Source: Paraburkholderia sp. Ac-20340 (GTDB taxonomy: Bacteria > Pseudomonadota > Gammaproteobacteria > Burkholderiales > Burkholderiaceae). From it: 33,545 bases of DNA. Within the stretch, counting starts at the first letter, position 1. Each line of letters begins with the position of its first letter. Position numbers and translations under genes: made by a program. The stretch covers positions 1 through 33,545 of the forward strand of contig NZ_JAAGPR010000059.1 in the NCBI RefSeq assembly GCF_017104965.1. Reading direction: 5' to 3'. The notes below the pieces were generated by a model. It searched no databases, was not told the origin of the DNA, and saw nothing but the letters and a program-made list of their open reading frames with translations. Shown piece after piece: positions 1-8,079 of this stretch.

Positions 1-2
1 TG

Positions 3-548
3 AACGACGCCGATGCGCAAGTGCGCCTCGAAGCCGTGGCCGTGCTCGGCTGGCTCAAGGACGCGCGCGCGCTCGCTCCGCTCTCGGCGTTGCTGGCAAC
101 CGATGCGCAAGTGCCGGTGCGCCACGCGGCGGCGGGCGCGCTCGGCTTCGCGGCGCCCGACGATGCCCACGCCGCGCCCGCACTCCTTCACGCGCTAGGC
201 GACGCCGACTGGCAGGTGCGCGAAGAAGCGGCGACAACGCTCGGCAAGCTGCGCAGCCATGCGGCGCGCGATGCGCTCGTGACCGCCCTCGCCGACGATT
301 ACTGGCAAGTGCGTCTGCGCGCGACACGCGCGCTCGGGCGTCTCGCCGATCCACAAGCCGCTGCTGCCATCGGCGCGCTGCTGACGCATTCGATCAGCAA
401 TCTGCGCAAGGAAGCGGCCTTGGCGCTAGGCGAAATCGGCGCGCCCGCGAGCATCGCGCTATTGCAGGCGGCGCTGGAAGATCGTGATCCCGAAGTCCGC
501 AAGGCCGTGCGCATCGCCTTGCAGCAAGTCGAAGGCCGCACATCATGA
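3..548 (+). CDS. HEAT-repeat protein (5' end outside window)
   Basis: The reading frame is open from the left edge, so the N-terminus is missing; about 181 residues are visible. They are built from roughly 31-residue units of the form A-L-x-x-L-L-x-D-x-x-x-x-V-R-x-x-A-A-x-A-L-G, repeated about five times, which is the HEAT/PBS-lyase-type alpha-solenoid pattern. Such solenoids are protein-binding scaffolds, and no catalytic residues are visible. The stop codon overlaps the start of the DUF971 gene as ATGA (545-548), so the two are probably translationally coupled and may work together. The partner bound by the solenoid cannot be told from the sequence. Family assignment is firm; function is unknown. 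Confidence 0.85.
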   Translation, partial: NDADAQVRLEAVAVLGWLKDARALAPLSALLATDAQVPVRHAAAGALGFAAPDDAHAAPALLHALGDADWQVREEAATTLGKLRSHAARDALVTALADDYWQVRLRATRALGRLADPQAAAAIGALLTHSISNLRKEAALALGEIGAPASIALLQAALEDRDPEVRKAVRIALQQVEGRTS

Positions 549-901
549 AAGTGCCGGCGGAATTACGTAGCGAAGGCAGCACGCTCGTGCTGGTTTGGCC
601 CGATGGCGTTCATCAGCGCGTGGCGCTGAATGCACTGCGCGCGGCCTGCCCGTGCGGATATTGCCGTGCGGCGCGTTTGCGGGGCAGTCAGGCGCGTGAA
701 GCGTTCCCGGCGGATCTGCTTCTCACCGGCATTGCGCCGATGGGCTATGGCGTGCAGCTTGTGTTCAGCGACGGCCACGATCGTGGCATTTATCCATGGA
801 GCTGGCTCGAAAATTTCCAGGCCGACGCGCTTGCAAACGTGCTTACAACGCTTCCTGGCACAGCGACATCATCCGCTGCACCATGGTCGATGCCTCATTG
901 A
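545..901 (+). CDS. DUF971 domain protein (gamma-butyrobetaine hydroxylase N-terminal-like)
   Basis: A 118-residue protein. The stretch from W-P-D-G to C-P-C-G-Y-C-R (about residues 19-42) and the later I-Y-P-W-S-W-L (about residues 82-88) match the DUF971 fold. That domain is also found at the N-terminus of gamma-butyrobetaine dioxygenase, where cysteines bind zinc. The start overlaps the stop of the HEAT gene by 4 bp. The last about 27 residues lie beyond the conserved domain, and the last 59 bp of the gene overlap the 3' end of a convergent gene on the minus strand. The role of stand-alone DUF971 proteins is not settled; an Fe-S or metal-related role is often suggested but cannot be read from this sequence. 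Confidence 0.85.
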   Translation: MKVPAELRSEGSTLVLVWPDGVHQRVALNALRAACPCGYCRAARLRGSQAREAFPADLLLTGIAPMGYGVQLVFSDGHDRGIYPWSWLENFQADALANVLTTLPGTATSSAAPWSMPH

Positions 902-1190
902 GTTCCATTTCGGCGGTAAACAGCACCGATACACTCGAAAGCCGCACGGCGATCCCGGCGCCCAGCAGATCGCGGCTGGCAATCTTCAGCGCAAGCTGGC
1001 CCAGACGCACGCGATCGAGCCAGTGCATGGTCGCACCGGCTTTTTGCAGCCATTCGCGGCAGCACGACACCACATGGTCGACGCGCCATTCCTGCGTCAG
1101 CGCGTATGACGACGCGGCGATCGCCACGAGATAACAGAGCAATTCCGGGCGGGCACTGCTCGCTTCGATAAATTCCGTTTTCACTGGCAT
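843..1190 (-). CDS. small conserved-looking protein of unknown function
   Basis: An ORF of 115 residues starting with ATG at 1190, preceded by a good GAGGG Shine-Dalgarno about 5 nt upstream. The product looks like a helical, soluble protein with two adjacent cysteines (about residues 43-44) and a tryptophan-rich middle, and no signal peptide. I do not recognise the family. It lies 97 bp downstream of the AraC gene on the same strand, so it could be co-transcribed with it. Its last 59 bp overlap the end of the DUF971 gene tail to tail. The ribosome-binding site and protein-like composition argue that it is real; the overlap is the main reason for caution. Confidence 0.6.
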   Translation of the reverse strand: MPVKTEFIEASSARPELLCYLVAIAASSYALTQEWRVDHVVSCCREWLQKAGATMHWLDRVRLGQLALKIASRDLLGAGIAVRLSSVSVLFTAEMELNEASTMVQRMMSLCQEAL

Positions 1191-1218
1191 GCTGTCCCTC
1201 GTTTCCAGACATAGGCTC

Positions 1219-1228
1219 CATAGCTATG
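1219..1228. other. 10-bp perfect palindrome between AraC gene and small gene
   Basis: CATAGCTATG lies in the 97-bp gap upstream of the small minus-strand gene. It could be a protein-binding site but is short enough to be chance. Confidence 0.2.
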
Positions 1229-1287
1229 ACCGGACATCGCAAAAGCAAGCAAAGAACGCATTGTGCATCGGATCAGCCGCCGCCTGG

Positions 1288-2331
1288 TTAAAGCTGGCTG
1301 GCTTTGTCCGGCACCGCACGCACGTCGTGGCGCATTTCCTGCGGCGCGACGCCATACGCGCGCCGAAACGCGCGCGTAAAGTCGGAAGCGCTCTTGAAAC
1401 CCACCGCATAAGCGATGTCCTGCACCGCGAGGCCAGGAAACGCCACGAGTTCGCTGGCCGCCGTGCGCAGGCGTAAGTGGCGAATATACGCTCCCAGGCC
1501 GCCCTCGTGCTGAAACAGCCGGTACAACGACGGCCGCGACAGCCCGAGCGAACTCACGACCTGCTCCGGCGTGAGGTCCGCATCGGCGAGATGGGTACGC
1601 ACATAACGCCGTGCGCCGTCGAACGCAAGCGCCCGCGCGGTGGCGCGCTGGCCGCCCTTGATGCCCGCCTCTTCGCCGTAAGCTTCCAGAAGCAGATCGA
1701 CGATTTCGCTCACTTCGTCGTATGCGCGCTCTGCCGCCAGAAACGGCATATGCGCCGCCAGCGACACGGCGCGCCCCACCAGATAGCGCACGAGCGGCAT
1801 CTGCGGCGAAAGCAGGCGACCGTGCAATGCGCCCGGATCGGGGAAGACCTGCCCGAGACGCACGCCGGGCACGAAGATGGTGATATGGCGGCAGGCGTCG
1901 CGCACGAGGCGCACGGGATGATCGAGATCGACCGCGAGAATGCCGCAATCGATTTCCACGCCGCTACGCTTCGCCGTATGCGTAAGCACGCCTTTACCCG
2001 TGCCGTCGACGAAAAGATGAAACACCACGCTGCGCACGTTATCGCGCGAAATACGTGCGATCGTGCGGTCGAGCGTCAGCGGGTCCGTATAGCAATCGGC
2101 GAACATGAATTCGCCCACGTCGTAACGATCGATCGAGGCGCGAAACGGCCGCTCCACTTCATCCCGCGAAGGCACCACATCGGTGACCGAACCCATGCGC
2201 TCGCGCCACGCGAGCAACTGGCGGCCTACCGGCAGATTCAGCACGTCGAAATGCTGATGCGCGAGCGCGCGGCGCTGTAATGCATCGCTGCGGATCGGTA
2301 AATCCTGGTAGTGCGTGCTCGAATTCGCCAT
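1288..2331 (-). CDS. AraC-family transcriptional regulator
   Basis: The frame allows 357 residues from 2361. I prefer the in-frame ATG at 2331 (347 residues) because the extra residues look unstructured; neither start has a strong Shine-Dalgarno. Counted from 2361, residues about 35-220 form the N-terminal sensing region of the AraC-binding-like type. Residues about 245-345 hold the two helix-turn-helix motifs of the AraC/XylS domain, with the typical D-I-A-Y-A-V-G-F-K-S-A-S-D-F-T-R-A-F-R-R-A-Y-G segment near the C-terminus. The ligand and targets are unknown. It is divergent from the secreted propeller gene, with 0.5 kb between, and followed by the small unknown gene. A good promoter sits upstream at 2408-2435. 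Confidence 0.9.
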   Translation of the reverse strand: MANSSTHYQDLPIRSDALQRRALAHQHFDVLNLPVGRQLLAWRERMGSVTDVVPSRDEVERPFRASIDRYDVGEFMFADCYTDPLTLDRTIARISRDNVRSVVFHLFVDGTGKGVLTHTAKRSGVEIDCGILAVDLDHPVRLVRDACRHITIFVPGVRLGQVFPDPGALHGRLLSPQMPLVRYLVGRAVSLAAHMPFLAAERAYDEVSEIVDLLLEAYGEEAGIKGGQRATARALAFDGARRYVRTHLADADLTPEQVVSSLGLSRPSLYRLFQHEGGLGAYIRHLRLRTAASELVAFPGLAVQDIAYAVGFKSASDFTRAFRRAYGVAPQEMRHDVRAVPDKASQL

Positions 2332-2361
2332 GCCGTGGTCTCGCGCGTGGATTCGGGTCAT

Positions 2362-2873
2362 CCGTGCAACCCGGTTTGAGTTTTGAACGCCGGCCTATAC
2401 CCAGATCATGATAGAGCAAGGCGGACTTTTGACAATAATGCACGACGAATCAGGTCGGAAATGCGACAGCGCCGCGCACCGGTTCTCGACGTTGCCATTC
2501 GTTAGTGATACCAGGCAATTTCCCGTGACGCCGAGATGACAGGCATCACCGGTAAATCGAATGGCAAAGCGTACAAAAAAAGTGCATGACGTGCACGAAA
2601 AAACCGCTTTTCATGCGTGCCGATTCAAGCTCGCGCCGTTTGCGGATCGACCTGAAAAAATATTTCGATCCGTCATGCATGCGCGAAGCCGCGCGCGTGC
2701 GTGCGCGAATTCAACGCGCATGGCGTGCAGGGCAAACGTTTGCATTCACCTTGCATGGCGGCACGGCGCTTGCTCGCGAACGGGCCGCGCACTGCATCGC
2801 GCGACGTAGTTTCTGCTTTTGTCCACTTTCACTCTCATCGCCGCATTGAATGACGGCATCAGGAGTTTGCTCC
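2362..2873. other. 512-bp divergent intergenic region
   Basis: This separates the AraC gene from the propeller gene. It contains the AraC promoter and a small inverted repeat, GTGCA-5 nt-TGCAC (2582-2596). Local AT content is raised around 2570-2670. Two overlapping short ORFs (2561-2809 and 2586-2849) have no ribosome-binding site or protein-like features, and I do not call them genes. No convincing promoter for the propeller gene was found. Confidence 0.5.
2408..2435 (-). promoter_or_regulatory. sigma70-type promoter for the AraC gene
   Basis: On the minus strand TTGTCA (2435-2430) and TATCAT (2413-2408) are separated by 16 bp; each matches the consensus at 5 of 6 positions. Initiation would fall near 2401, giving a 40- or 70-nt leader depending on which AraC start is used. 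Confidence 0.5.
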
Positions 2874-4805
2874 ATGTTTTCCAGGCGCACGCGCACTATT
2901 CAGGTCACGCTGCTTTCGGCCGCAGCCCTCGCCCTTTTTTCACCTGTTGCGCCCGCGCAGCAATACACCACCGACTGGCTCGCCAATACTTACGGCACGC
3001 TCGCCGCGCATGTCGGCAACGGCGCGCGTTCGATGTGGGTCTCGCCCGAAGGGGTCGTGTATACCGCCTCGTTCTGGGACGAAAACGAAGGCGGCGTCGC
3101 TATTTACCAGAATGGCAAAAGCCTGGGCTCGATCGGCATTCACGACGAATTCCAGGGCGGCGCCATCACCGGCAATACCACGTCGATTTTCGCGGTTCTG
3201 CAGTCGGGCACCTCGTTCGGCAGCGGCACGGTCGGGCGCTACAACCGCGCGGATGGCACGCGCGATCTCACCATCAACGTGAGCGTCTGGAACAAGGTCA
3301 GCCGCGCCGACGCCATCACCGGCCTCGCCACCGCCGGCTCCACGCTTTACGCCAGCGACTTCATCGCCAACCGCGTGCGCGCGTTCACCACCGACGGCGT
3401 CTGGCAACGCGACATATCGATCAAAAGCCCCGGCGCGCTCGCCATCGATAGCGCGGGCAATCTCTGGGTCGCGCAAAAGAGCGCAGGCACGATCAGCGAA
3501 TTCAGCGCGGCGGGCGCGCCATTGCAGACCGTCCAGATGCCAGCGGGCGCGCAACCTTCGGCGCTGTATTTCGATGCCTCGACCGGTCTGCTGATGGTGG
3601 GCGACGAAGGCCCGGACCAGAACATCAAGCTCTATAGCCTTTCCGGTGCGCCTGCATTGACGGGCACCTTCGGCGTGACAGGCGGCTATCTGGACGCCAC
3701 GAGCGGCATCAAGGGCCAAGTGGGCGACAAGCGCTTCACGCGCATTACCGGCATCGGCAAGGACAGTGCGGGCAATCTCTATGTGCTCAACAATCCCTGG
3801 GGCGGCGGCTGGGATCTGGGCCGCAACGGCGGCACCGATATCCACGCCTATAACGCGGCAGGCACACTGCTCTACAAGCTGCAGGCGCTCAATTTCGAAG
3901 GCGTGGCCGCGCCCGATCCGCTCACCGACGCCACGCTTTTCTATAGCGGCACCGATATTTTCACGGGCACGGCGGGCGGTAGCTTCGTCGCCAATACGGT
4001 CGACCCGTTCACGTACCCGAACGATCCGCGCCTGAACATGAACGACACGCAGCGCGACGAACATTTCGGCCAGCTCGTGACGGTGGGCGGCAACCGCATA
4101 CTCGTGGCATCCGGGCAAAACCCCGGTATTTTTTATTTCTATCACTTCAATACCGCCAGCGGGTATATCGCGATTCCCGATGCCGCGCTGCCCGGCGCCG
4201 CGTTCAACACGGCGCTGCAGGTCACCGGTGGCTTCTGCCTCGACAACAAGGGCGATATCTGGGCCGGACTCGATCGCACCAATCACATCTATCACTACCC
4301 GCTCACCGGCTTCGACGGCAACGGCAAACCGTCATGGGGACCGGCTGTGACGACCTCGACGCCCGAAAGCGTGCGGCCCACCGCGCGCATCGTCTATCAG
4401 CCGGAAACCGACACGATGATTCTCGCGCAAGGTCTCGCCGGCAACTGGGACTGGACCGCGATGAACGGCTATATCGAGGTCTATCACGGCTGGGCGGCCG
4501 GCAATATCAGCAAGCCGAGCCCCGTCATCACGCTCACCAGCGCGAATCCGAAATCGATTGCGGCAGCGGGCAATTATCTGTTTGTCGGCTATGTGCATAC
4601 GGTGCCCAACATCGACGTCTACAACCTGACGAGCGGCCAGCTCGTCACCACGCTGACCAACGCGAACCCGGGCACGGTGGACGTGGGCAACGACGTCGAT
4701 TCGATGTACGGACTGCGCGCCTACCTGCGCTCGAACGGCGAATACGTGATCACGAAAGACAATTACAACGGCACCAGCGTGATCGTGCATCGGTGGATGC
4801 CGTAA
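2874..4805 (+). CDS. secreted NHL/beta-propeller-like protein
   Basis: The start is the ATG at 2874, which has AGGAG 8 nt upstream; the upstream in-frame ATG at 2850 lacks one. The 643-residue product begins with a signal peptide (basic M-F-S-R-R-T-R, a hydrophobic stretch and a cut after P-A-Q about residue 29). The rest consists of repeated strands of the type A-I-D-S-A-G-N-L-W-V and K-D-S-A-G-N-L-Y-V, separated by about 45-80 residues, as in NHL/SMP-30-type six-bladed propellers. It is rich in G, N, D and aromatic residues and has few cysteines, suggesting a periplasmic or extracellular place. No enzyme motif is evident. It seems to stand alone. Substrate or partner is unknown. Confidence 0.8.
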   Translation: MFSRRTRTIQVTLLSAAALALFSPVAPAQQYTTDWLANTYGTLAAHVGNGARSMWVSPEGVVYTASFWDENEGGVAIYQNGKSLGSIGIHDEFQGGAITGNTTSIFAVLQSGTSFGSGTVGRYNRADGTRDLTINVSVWNKVSRADAITGLATAGSTLYASDFIANRVRAFTTDGVWQRDISIKSPGALAIDSAGNLWVAQKSAGTISEFSAAGAPLQTVQMPAGAQPSALYFDASTGLLMVGDEGPDQNIKLYSLSGAPALTGTFGVTGGYLDATSGIKGQVGDKRFTRITGIGKDSAGNLYVLNNPWGGGWDLGRNGGTDIHAYNAAGTLLYKLQALNFEGVAAPDPLTDATLFYSGTDIFTGTAGGSFVANTVDPFTYPNDPRLNMNDTQRDEHFGQLVTVGGNRILVASGQNPGIFYFYHFNTASGYIAIPDAALPGAAFNTALQVTGGFCLDNKGDIWAGLDRTNHIYHYPLTGFDGNGKPSWGPAVTTSTPESVRPTARIVYQPETDTMILAQGLAGNWDWTAMNGYIEVYHGWAAGNISKPSPVITLTSANPKSIAAAGNYLFVGYVHTVPNIDVYNLTSGQLVTTLTNANPGTVDVGNDVDSMYGLRAYLRSNGEYVITKDNYNGTSVIVHRWMP

Positions 4806-5255
4806 GGCATTCGTCTGCTGATGTTTTATCGATGTAGGTGTTTGATTTTATTGACTGCGCATCGGTCGCCGGGCGCACGATAAAGCACACTTGATCGACT
4901 TCAGCCCAGGGTAGAATTCGGCGCTTGAACTGCCCATGCCGTCGTCAAGACTTCATTTTTCGGCGCAGGTGCCGATATATCGGTGCCATATAAGATCGTC
5001 CGTCGAAGGCGGTCATGGAACTGTTGGGCTAAAGCAGACAATACACCGTGGTCCGGCGCACTGCGCCGGATCGCCAGAAAAGGGCGTCCGACCCTGCCTG
5101 AGAAAAAAAATGATCCCCACTATCTTTGCACGACCGTACCTCCCCTCCGCAGTGAGTCAGGATGAGCGAATCGCAGGATTGAAGAACGCCATGATTGAAT
5201 GGCGCGACGGCGCACGCGCCATGTTTGCCAGCGTCCGGCCCTACCGGCGCGCCGC
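4806..5255. other. 450-bp intergenic region upstream of the gtrA-like gene
   Basis: It holds a perfect 9-bp hairpin with a one-base centre (5052-5070) that is not followed by a T run, and a short A tract at 5103-5110. An ORF (4936-5259) runs through it and overlaps the gtrA-like start as ATGA. Its sequence is not protein-like and it has no clear ribosome-binding site, so it is not called, but a short coupled leader peptide near the 3' end (ATG at 5191 or 5221) cannot be excluded. Confidence 0.4.
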
Positions 5256-5648
5256 ATGACGTTCGCCCAGATCCGGCGCTTCGTCGGCTATACGTGCGTG
5301 GGCGCGGCCGGCACCGCTGTGCAGTACGGCGTGCTCAGCGCGCTCGTGCTGATTCACGCCTGCGGTGCGGTGGTGGCATCGGCGCTTGGCGCGATCGCCG
5401 GAGCCATCGTCAATTACGGCCTCAACTACCGCCTGACGTTTCGCGCCACGCGTTCGCACCGCGAAGCCGCGCCGCGTTTCTTCGCGGTCGCCGCAGTGGG
5501 CGTCGCGCTCAATAGCGCGCTCATGTACGTGCTGATCCATCTGCTCGGGATCGGCTGGCTGCTTGCGCAATGCGCGACCACGGGCTGCGTCCTGATCCTC
5601 ACCTATAGCGCCAATTCGCTCTGGACCTTCCAGACGCGCCGCACCTGA
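5256..5648 (+). CDS. GtrA-like small membrane protein (polyprenyl-phosphate-sugar flippase family)
   Basis: The 130-residue product starts M-T-F-A-Q-I-R-R-F-V-G-Y, the usual beginning for the family. It has four hydrophobic helices and the conserved N-Y-x-L-N-x-R-x-T-F segment (about residues 52-61) and S-x-x-W-T-F-x at the C-terminus. GtrA proteins are thought to flip undecaprenyl-phosphate-linked glucose or similar across the inner membrane. The start is uncertain: an in-frame ATG at 5199 would add 19 basic residues, and neither has a strong ribosome-binding site. The GT-C glycosyltransferase gene follows after 56 bp, as in three-gene gtr clusters, but no gtrB-type synthase is in this window. 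Confidence 0.85.
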   Translation: MTFAQIRRFVGYTCVGAAGTAVQYGVLSALVLIHACGAVVASALGAIAGAIVNYGLNYRLTFRATRSHREAAPRFFAVAAVGVALNSALMYVLIHLLGIGWLLAQCATTGCVLILTYSANSLWTFQTRRT

Positions 5649-5704
5649 GCGCCGCACCCGAGCGCCGCGCGCCCATCACCCTCTTCCTGCACTGCGAATC
5701 ATCG

Positions 5705-7231
5705 ATGTCCGATACTTCCACCCTGGAGCTGTCCCTACCCACCGCGGCCCGCACGCGGCAAAGCAAGTCCGGCGAGCTGGGCCTGCTGCTCTGGCTGCTG
5801 CCGCTGCACGCACTCGTCTGGACCCTGGGCGCCTGGCTCGCCAGCAGCAATCTCGACACCCCGGGCGACATGATCGAGAACTACGCCTGGGGCATCGAAT
5901 GGCAGGCCGGTTACGCCAAGCATCCGCCACTGTTCGCATGGATCACGGCGGCGTGGTTCCGCGTGTTTCCGCATACCGACATCGCTTATTTCGCGCTGTC
6001 GTCGCTGAACGCGATGGCAGGACTGTTCGGCATCGTCGCGCTGGCCGGGCGCTTCGTGCCGCGCCGCCTCGCGCTGCTGGCCGGCGTGGCGATGGCCGTC
6101 TCGCCGCTGTACTCGAACCTCGCGATCAAATTCAACGCGAATTCGGTGCTGCTTTCCATCTGGCCGTGGGCCGCGTACTTTTTCGTGCGCTACATGCAAA
6201 CGCGCGGCTGGGTATCGGCGCTGGCGCTCGGCGCGCTTGCCGCAGCGGCGGTGCTAGGCAAGTATTTCTCGATTGTGCTGCTGCTCGCACTGGCTTTCGC
6301 GACACTCGCGCGGCCCGACTGGCGCGCGCGCCTGATCGACTGGCGCACGCTGCTGGTTGCCGCCGCGTTCGCGGCCGTGCTCGCACCGCACGTGCACTGG
6401 CTCGTGGTCAATCACTTCCCCACCTTCGCTTACGCCGACAAACGCACGGGCGGAACCTTCGCCGCCGCGATCGGCCGCTTCGGCATCTACACGCTCGCGC
6501 AGATCGGCTACCTGGCGCTGAGCTTCGTCGCCTTGCTGCTGATGGTGCGCAAGCGCCGCGGCGAAGCGGCAAAGCTGATGGCCGCCAGTATCGTCAAACC
6601 GTCGATGTGTCCCGACCTCTGGTGGCTCACGCTTGCCCCGCTGTTCGCCGTCGGCCTGATCGCGTGCGCCGCTCGCACGCAGATGGCCTCGGTCTGGGGC
6701 ATGGCGCAGTGGTTCGCCGTCGCGCCGTTGTGGCTGACCGTGCTGCATCGCGCCGGCATCCGGCTCGAACCGGCGCGCGCCGTGCGCGTGCTGGGCGGCT
6801 ACTGGCTGATCGTGCTCGCGGCGACGACGACGGTTGGCTACCTGGGCGCGCGTCACAACAGCGACGCCGCCGCCGAACCGCGCGCCGAACTCGCGGCCGC
6901 CGCGCAGGACATGTGGAAGGAGCGCTTTGGCAGCGACGTGCCGAGCGTGGCGGGATCGGTCCACGAAGCGCAATCCGTGGCTTTTTATAGCCACGGGCAC
7001 ACGCAGTTCTGGAGCATGGGCGAGCCGCAGACGACGCCGTGGCTGCAACTTGGCGAACTGGATCGACACGGCGCCCTGTTCGTGTGCCGCGCGAACGACG
7101 TGCCCTGCATCGTGCAGGCGCGCTGGATCACCGGCGAGCAACCCGATCCGGTCACGGTGCACAAGCACGCGTGGGGACGTGAGCTGGCCGCGCGCCAGTA
7201 TGTGTTCTTCGTGGTCGCGCCGGATCGGTAA
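5705..7231 (+). CDS. GT-C glycosyltransferase, family 39 (ArnT/PMT-like membrane protein)
   Basis: A 508-residue integral membrane protein. After a short cytoplasmic N-terminus comes a first helix (about residues 25-48), then an extracytoplasmic loop with acidic residues D-T-P-G-D-M-I-E (about residues 51-58). This matches the position of the catalytic acidic motif in GT-C enzymes. About ten further hydrophobic helices reach to residue about 390, followed by a soluble C-terminal domain of about 110 residues. These enzymes move a sugar from a polyprenyl phosphate carrier to an acceptor on the periplasmic side. Pairing with the GtrA-like gene suggests surface glycan, lipid A or protein modification. 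The sugar and acceptor cannot be read from the sequence. Confidence 0.85.
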   Translation: MSDTSTLELSLPTAARTRQSKSGELGLLLWLLPLHALVWTLGAWLASSNLDTPGDMIENYAWGIEWQAGYAKHPPLFAWITAAWFRVFPHTDIAYFALSSLNAMAGLFGIVALAGRFVPRRLALLAGVAMAVSPLYSNLAIKFNANSVLLSIWPWAAYFFVRYMQTRGWVSALALGALAAAAVLGKYFSIVLLLALAFATLARPDWRARLIDWRTLLVAAAFAAVLAPHVHWLVVNHFPTFAYADKRTGGTFAAAIGRFGIYTLAQIGYLALSFVALLLMVRKRRGEAAKLMAASIVKPSMCPDLWWLTLAPLFAVGLIACAARTQMASVWGMAQWFAVAPLWLTVLHRAGIRLEPARAVRVLGGYWLIVLAATTTVGYLGARHNSDAAAEPRAELAAAAQDMWKERFGSDVPSVAGSVHEAQSVAFYSHGHTQFWSMGEPQTTPWLQLGELDRHGALFVCRANDVPCIVQARWITGEQPDPVTVHKHAWGRELAARQYVFFVVAPDR

Positions 7232-7240
7232 ATGTTCGCG

Positions 7241-7268
7241 CCGTCGCGCAGCGCAGTCTGCGCGACGG
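7241..7268. terminator. hairpin between convergent genes (possible two-way terminator)
   Basis: A perfect 10-bp GC-rich stem (7241-7250 with 7259-7268) and an 8-nt loop lie in the 39-bp gap between the glycosyltransferase and glutathione S-transferase stop codons. There is no clear T run on either side, so termination is inferred from position and stem strength. Confidence 0.4.
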
Positions 7269-7270
7269 GT

Positions 7271-7903
7271 TCAATCGGCGAGACCTTCTCTCGCCAACAC
7301 CGTCTGAACGCAGGGCCGCGCTCGCACGCCCTCGTACCAGCGTTGCAGATTCTCAAAGCCGCTCAAGTCGATATCGGCGTGATAGACGGATTTTATCCAG
7401 GTGGCCTTGGCCCAGCCGGTCAGCGCGAATAGATAGGCATCGGCTAGCGTGAATGTTTCGCCCATGAGATAGCGCTTGCCTTCGAGTTGCTGGTCGAGCC
7501 ACTTGAAGCGCGCAAGCAGTTTGGGCCGCGCCGTGTCGACATATTTCCCCGCAGCCACCGCATAGAGCAGCGGTATAAACCCCTTGTGAATTTCCGATGT
7601 GAGGAAATTCAGCCACTCCTGCAGCCGATAACGCGCCATCGTTCCGTGTGCGGGCGCGAGAGCGCTTTGAGGTTTCAGATCGGCGAGATATTGCGCGATG
7701 ACCGGGCCTTCGCGTAACACGGTGCCGTCGTCGAGCACGAGCAGCGGAACGTAGCCCAGTGGCGTGATTTCGTAATAGTCTCCGCCGCCTTTGATCACAT
7801 GGCGACGTGCATCGACTTCGACCAGTTCCGCGTCCAGGTTGGCTTCGAGTAAAACAATATGGACTGCTTGAGAACAACTGCCGGGTGCGTGATAGAGCTT
7901 CAT
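7271..7903 (-). CDS. gstA: glutathione S-transferase, beta class
   Basis: At 210 residues this is the normal length for the family. The N-terminal thioredoxin fold (about 1-78) begins M-K-L-Y-H-A-P-G-S-C-S-Q, with Cys10 in the position of the beta-class cysteine that forms mixed disulfides with glutathione. The cis-proline segment (L-G-Y-V-P-L-L, about residues 49-55) and E-G-P (about 65-67) contact glutathione. The all-alpha C-terminal domain (about 88-200) carries the L-A-D-A-Y folding motif. It conjugates glutathione to electrophiles in the cytoplasm. It is divergent from acuR, 176 bp away, and both could answer electrophile stress such as acrylate. An AAGGAA ribosome-binding site precedes the ATG. 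Confidence 0.92.
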   Translation of the reverse strand: MKLYHAPGSCSQAVHIVLLEANLDAELVEVDARRHVIKGGGDYYEITPLGYVPLLVLDDGTVLREGPVIAQYLADLKPQSALAPAHGTMARYRLQEWLNFLTSEIHKGFIPLLYAVAAGKYVDTARPKLLARFKWLDQQLEGKRYLMGETFTLADAYLFALTGWAKATWIKSVYHADIDLSGFENLQRWYEGVRARPCVQTVLAREGLAD

Positions 7904-8043
7904 GGATTTCCTTCATGTTTCCAGGTGCGAGGTGCAGGCCGCACTATCGCGCAGTCGCGGGAAAAATTGAAGAAGGAAGAAGTTTGTGGGGTAGGCACAA
8001 AAGGTATACCGAGGGACGCGATTTTCGCGCGAAAATAGCAGAC

Positions 8044-8072
8044 TTGAATTTTAGAGACGATCGGTCTAATAT
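8044..8072 (+). promoter_or_regulatory. acuR promoter with embedded operator-like palindrome
   Basis: TTGAAT (8044-8049) and TAATAT (8067-8072) are 17 bp apart, a good sigma70 arrangement. The spacer and the first bases of the -10 are filled by a near-palindrome, TTAGA-9 nt-TCTAA (8051-8069), of the size bound by TetR proteins. A repressor there would block RNA polymerase directly, consistent with autorepression by AcuR. The expected start of transcription is at about 8078-8080, which coincides with the acuR ATG at 8080. Confidence 0.6.
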
Positions 8073-8079
8073 CCATCGC

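Noticed and set aside
2561..2849. Two overlapping short ORFs in the AraC/propeller gap
   Set aside because: No ribosome-binding site, poor protein-like composition, and located where promoters are expected.
2940..4295. 451-residue minus-strand ORF opposite the propeller gene
   Set aside because: Antisense shadow; the plus-strand gene has a ribosome-binding site, a signal peptide and repeats.
5052..5070. 9-bp hairpin considered as terminator of the propeller gene
   Set aside because: It lies 250 bp after the stop codon and lacks a T run on either side.
4936..5259. 107-residue ORF overlapping the gtrA-like start
   Set aside because: No clear ribosome-binding site, mixed composition and no recognisable domain; kept only as a possible short coupled leader.
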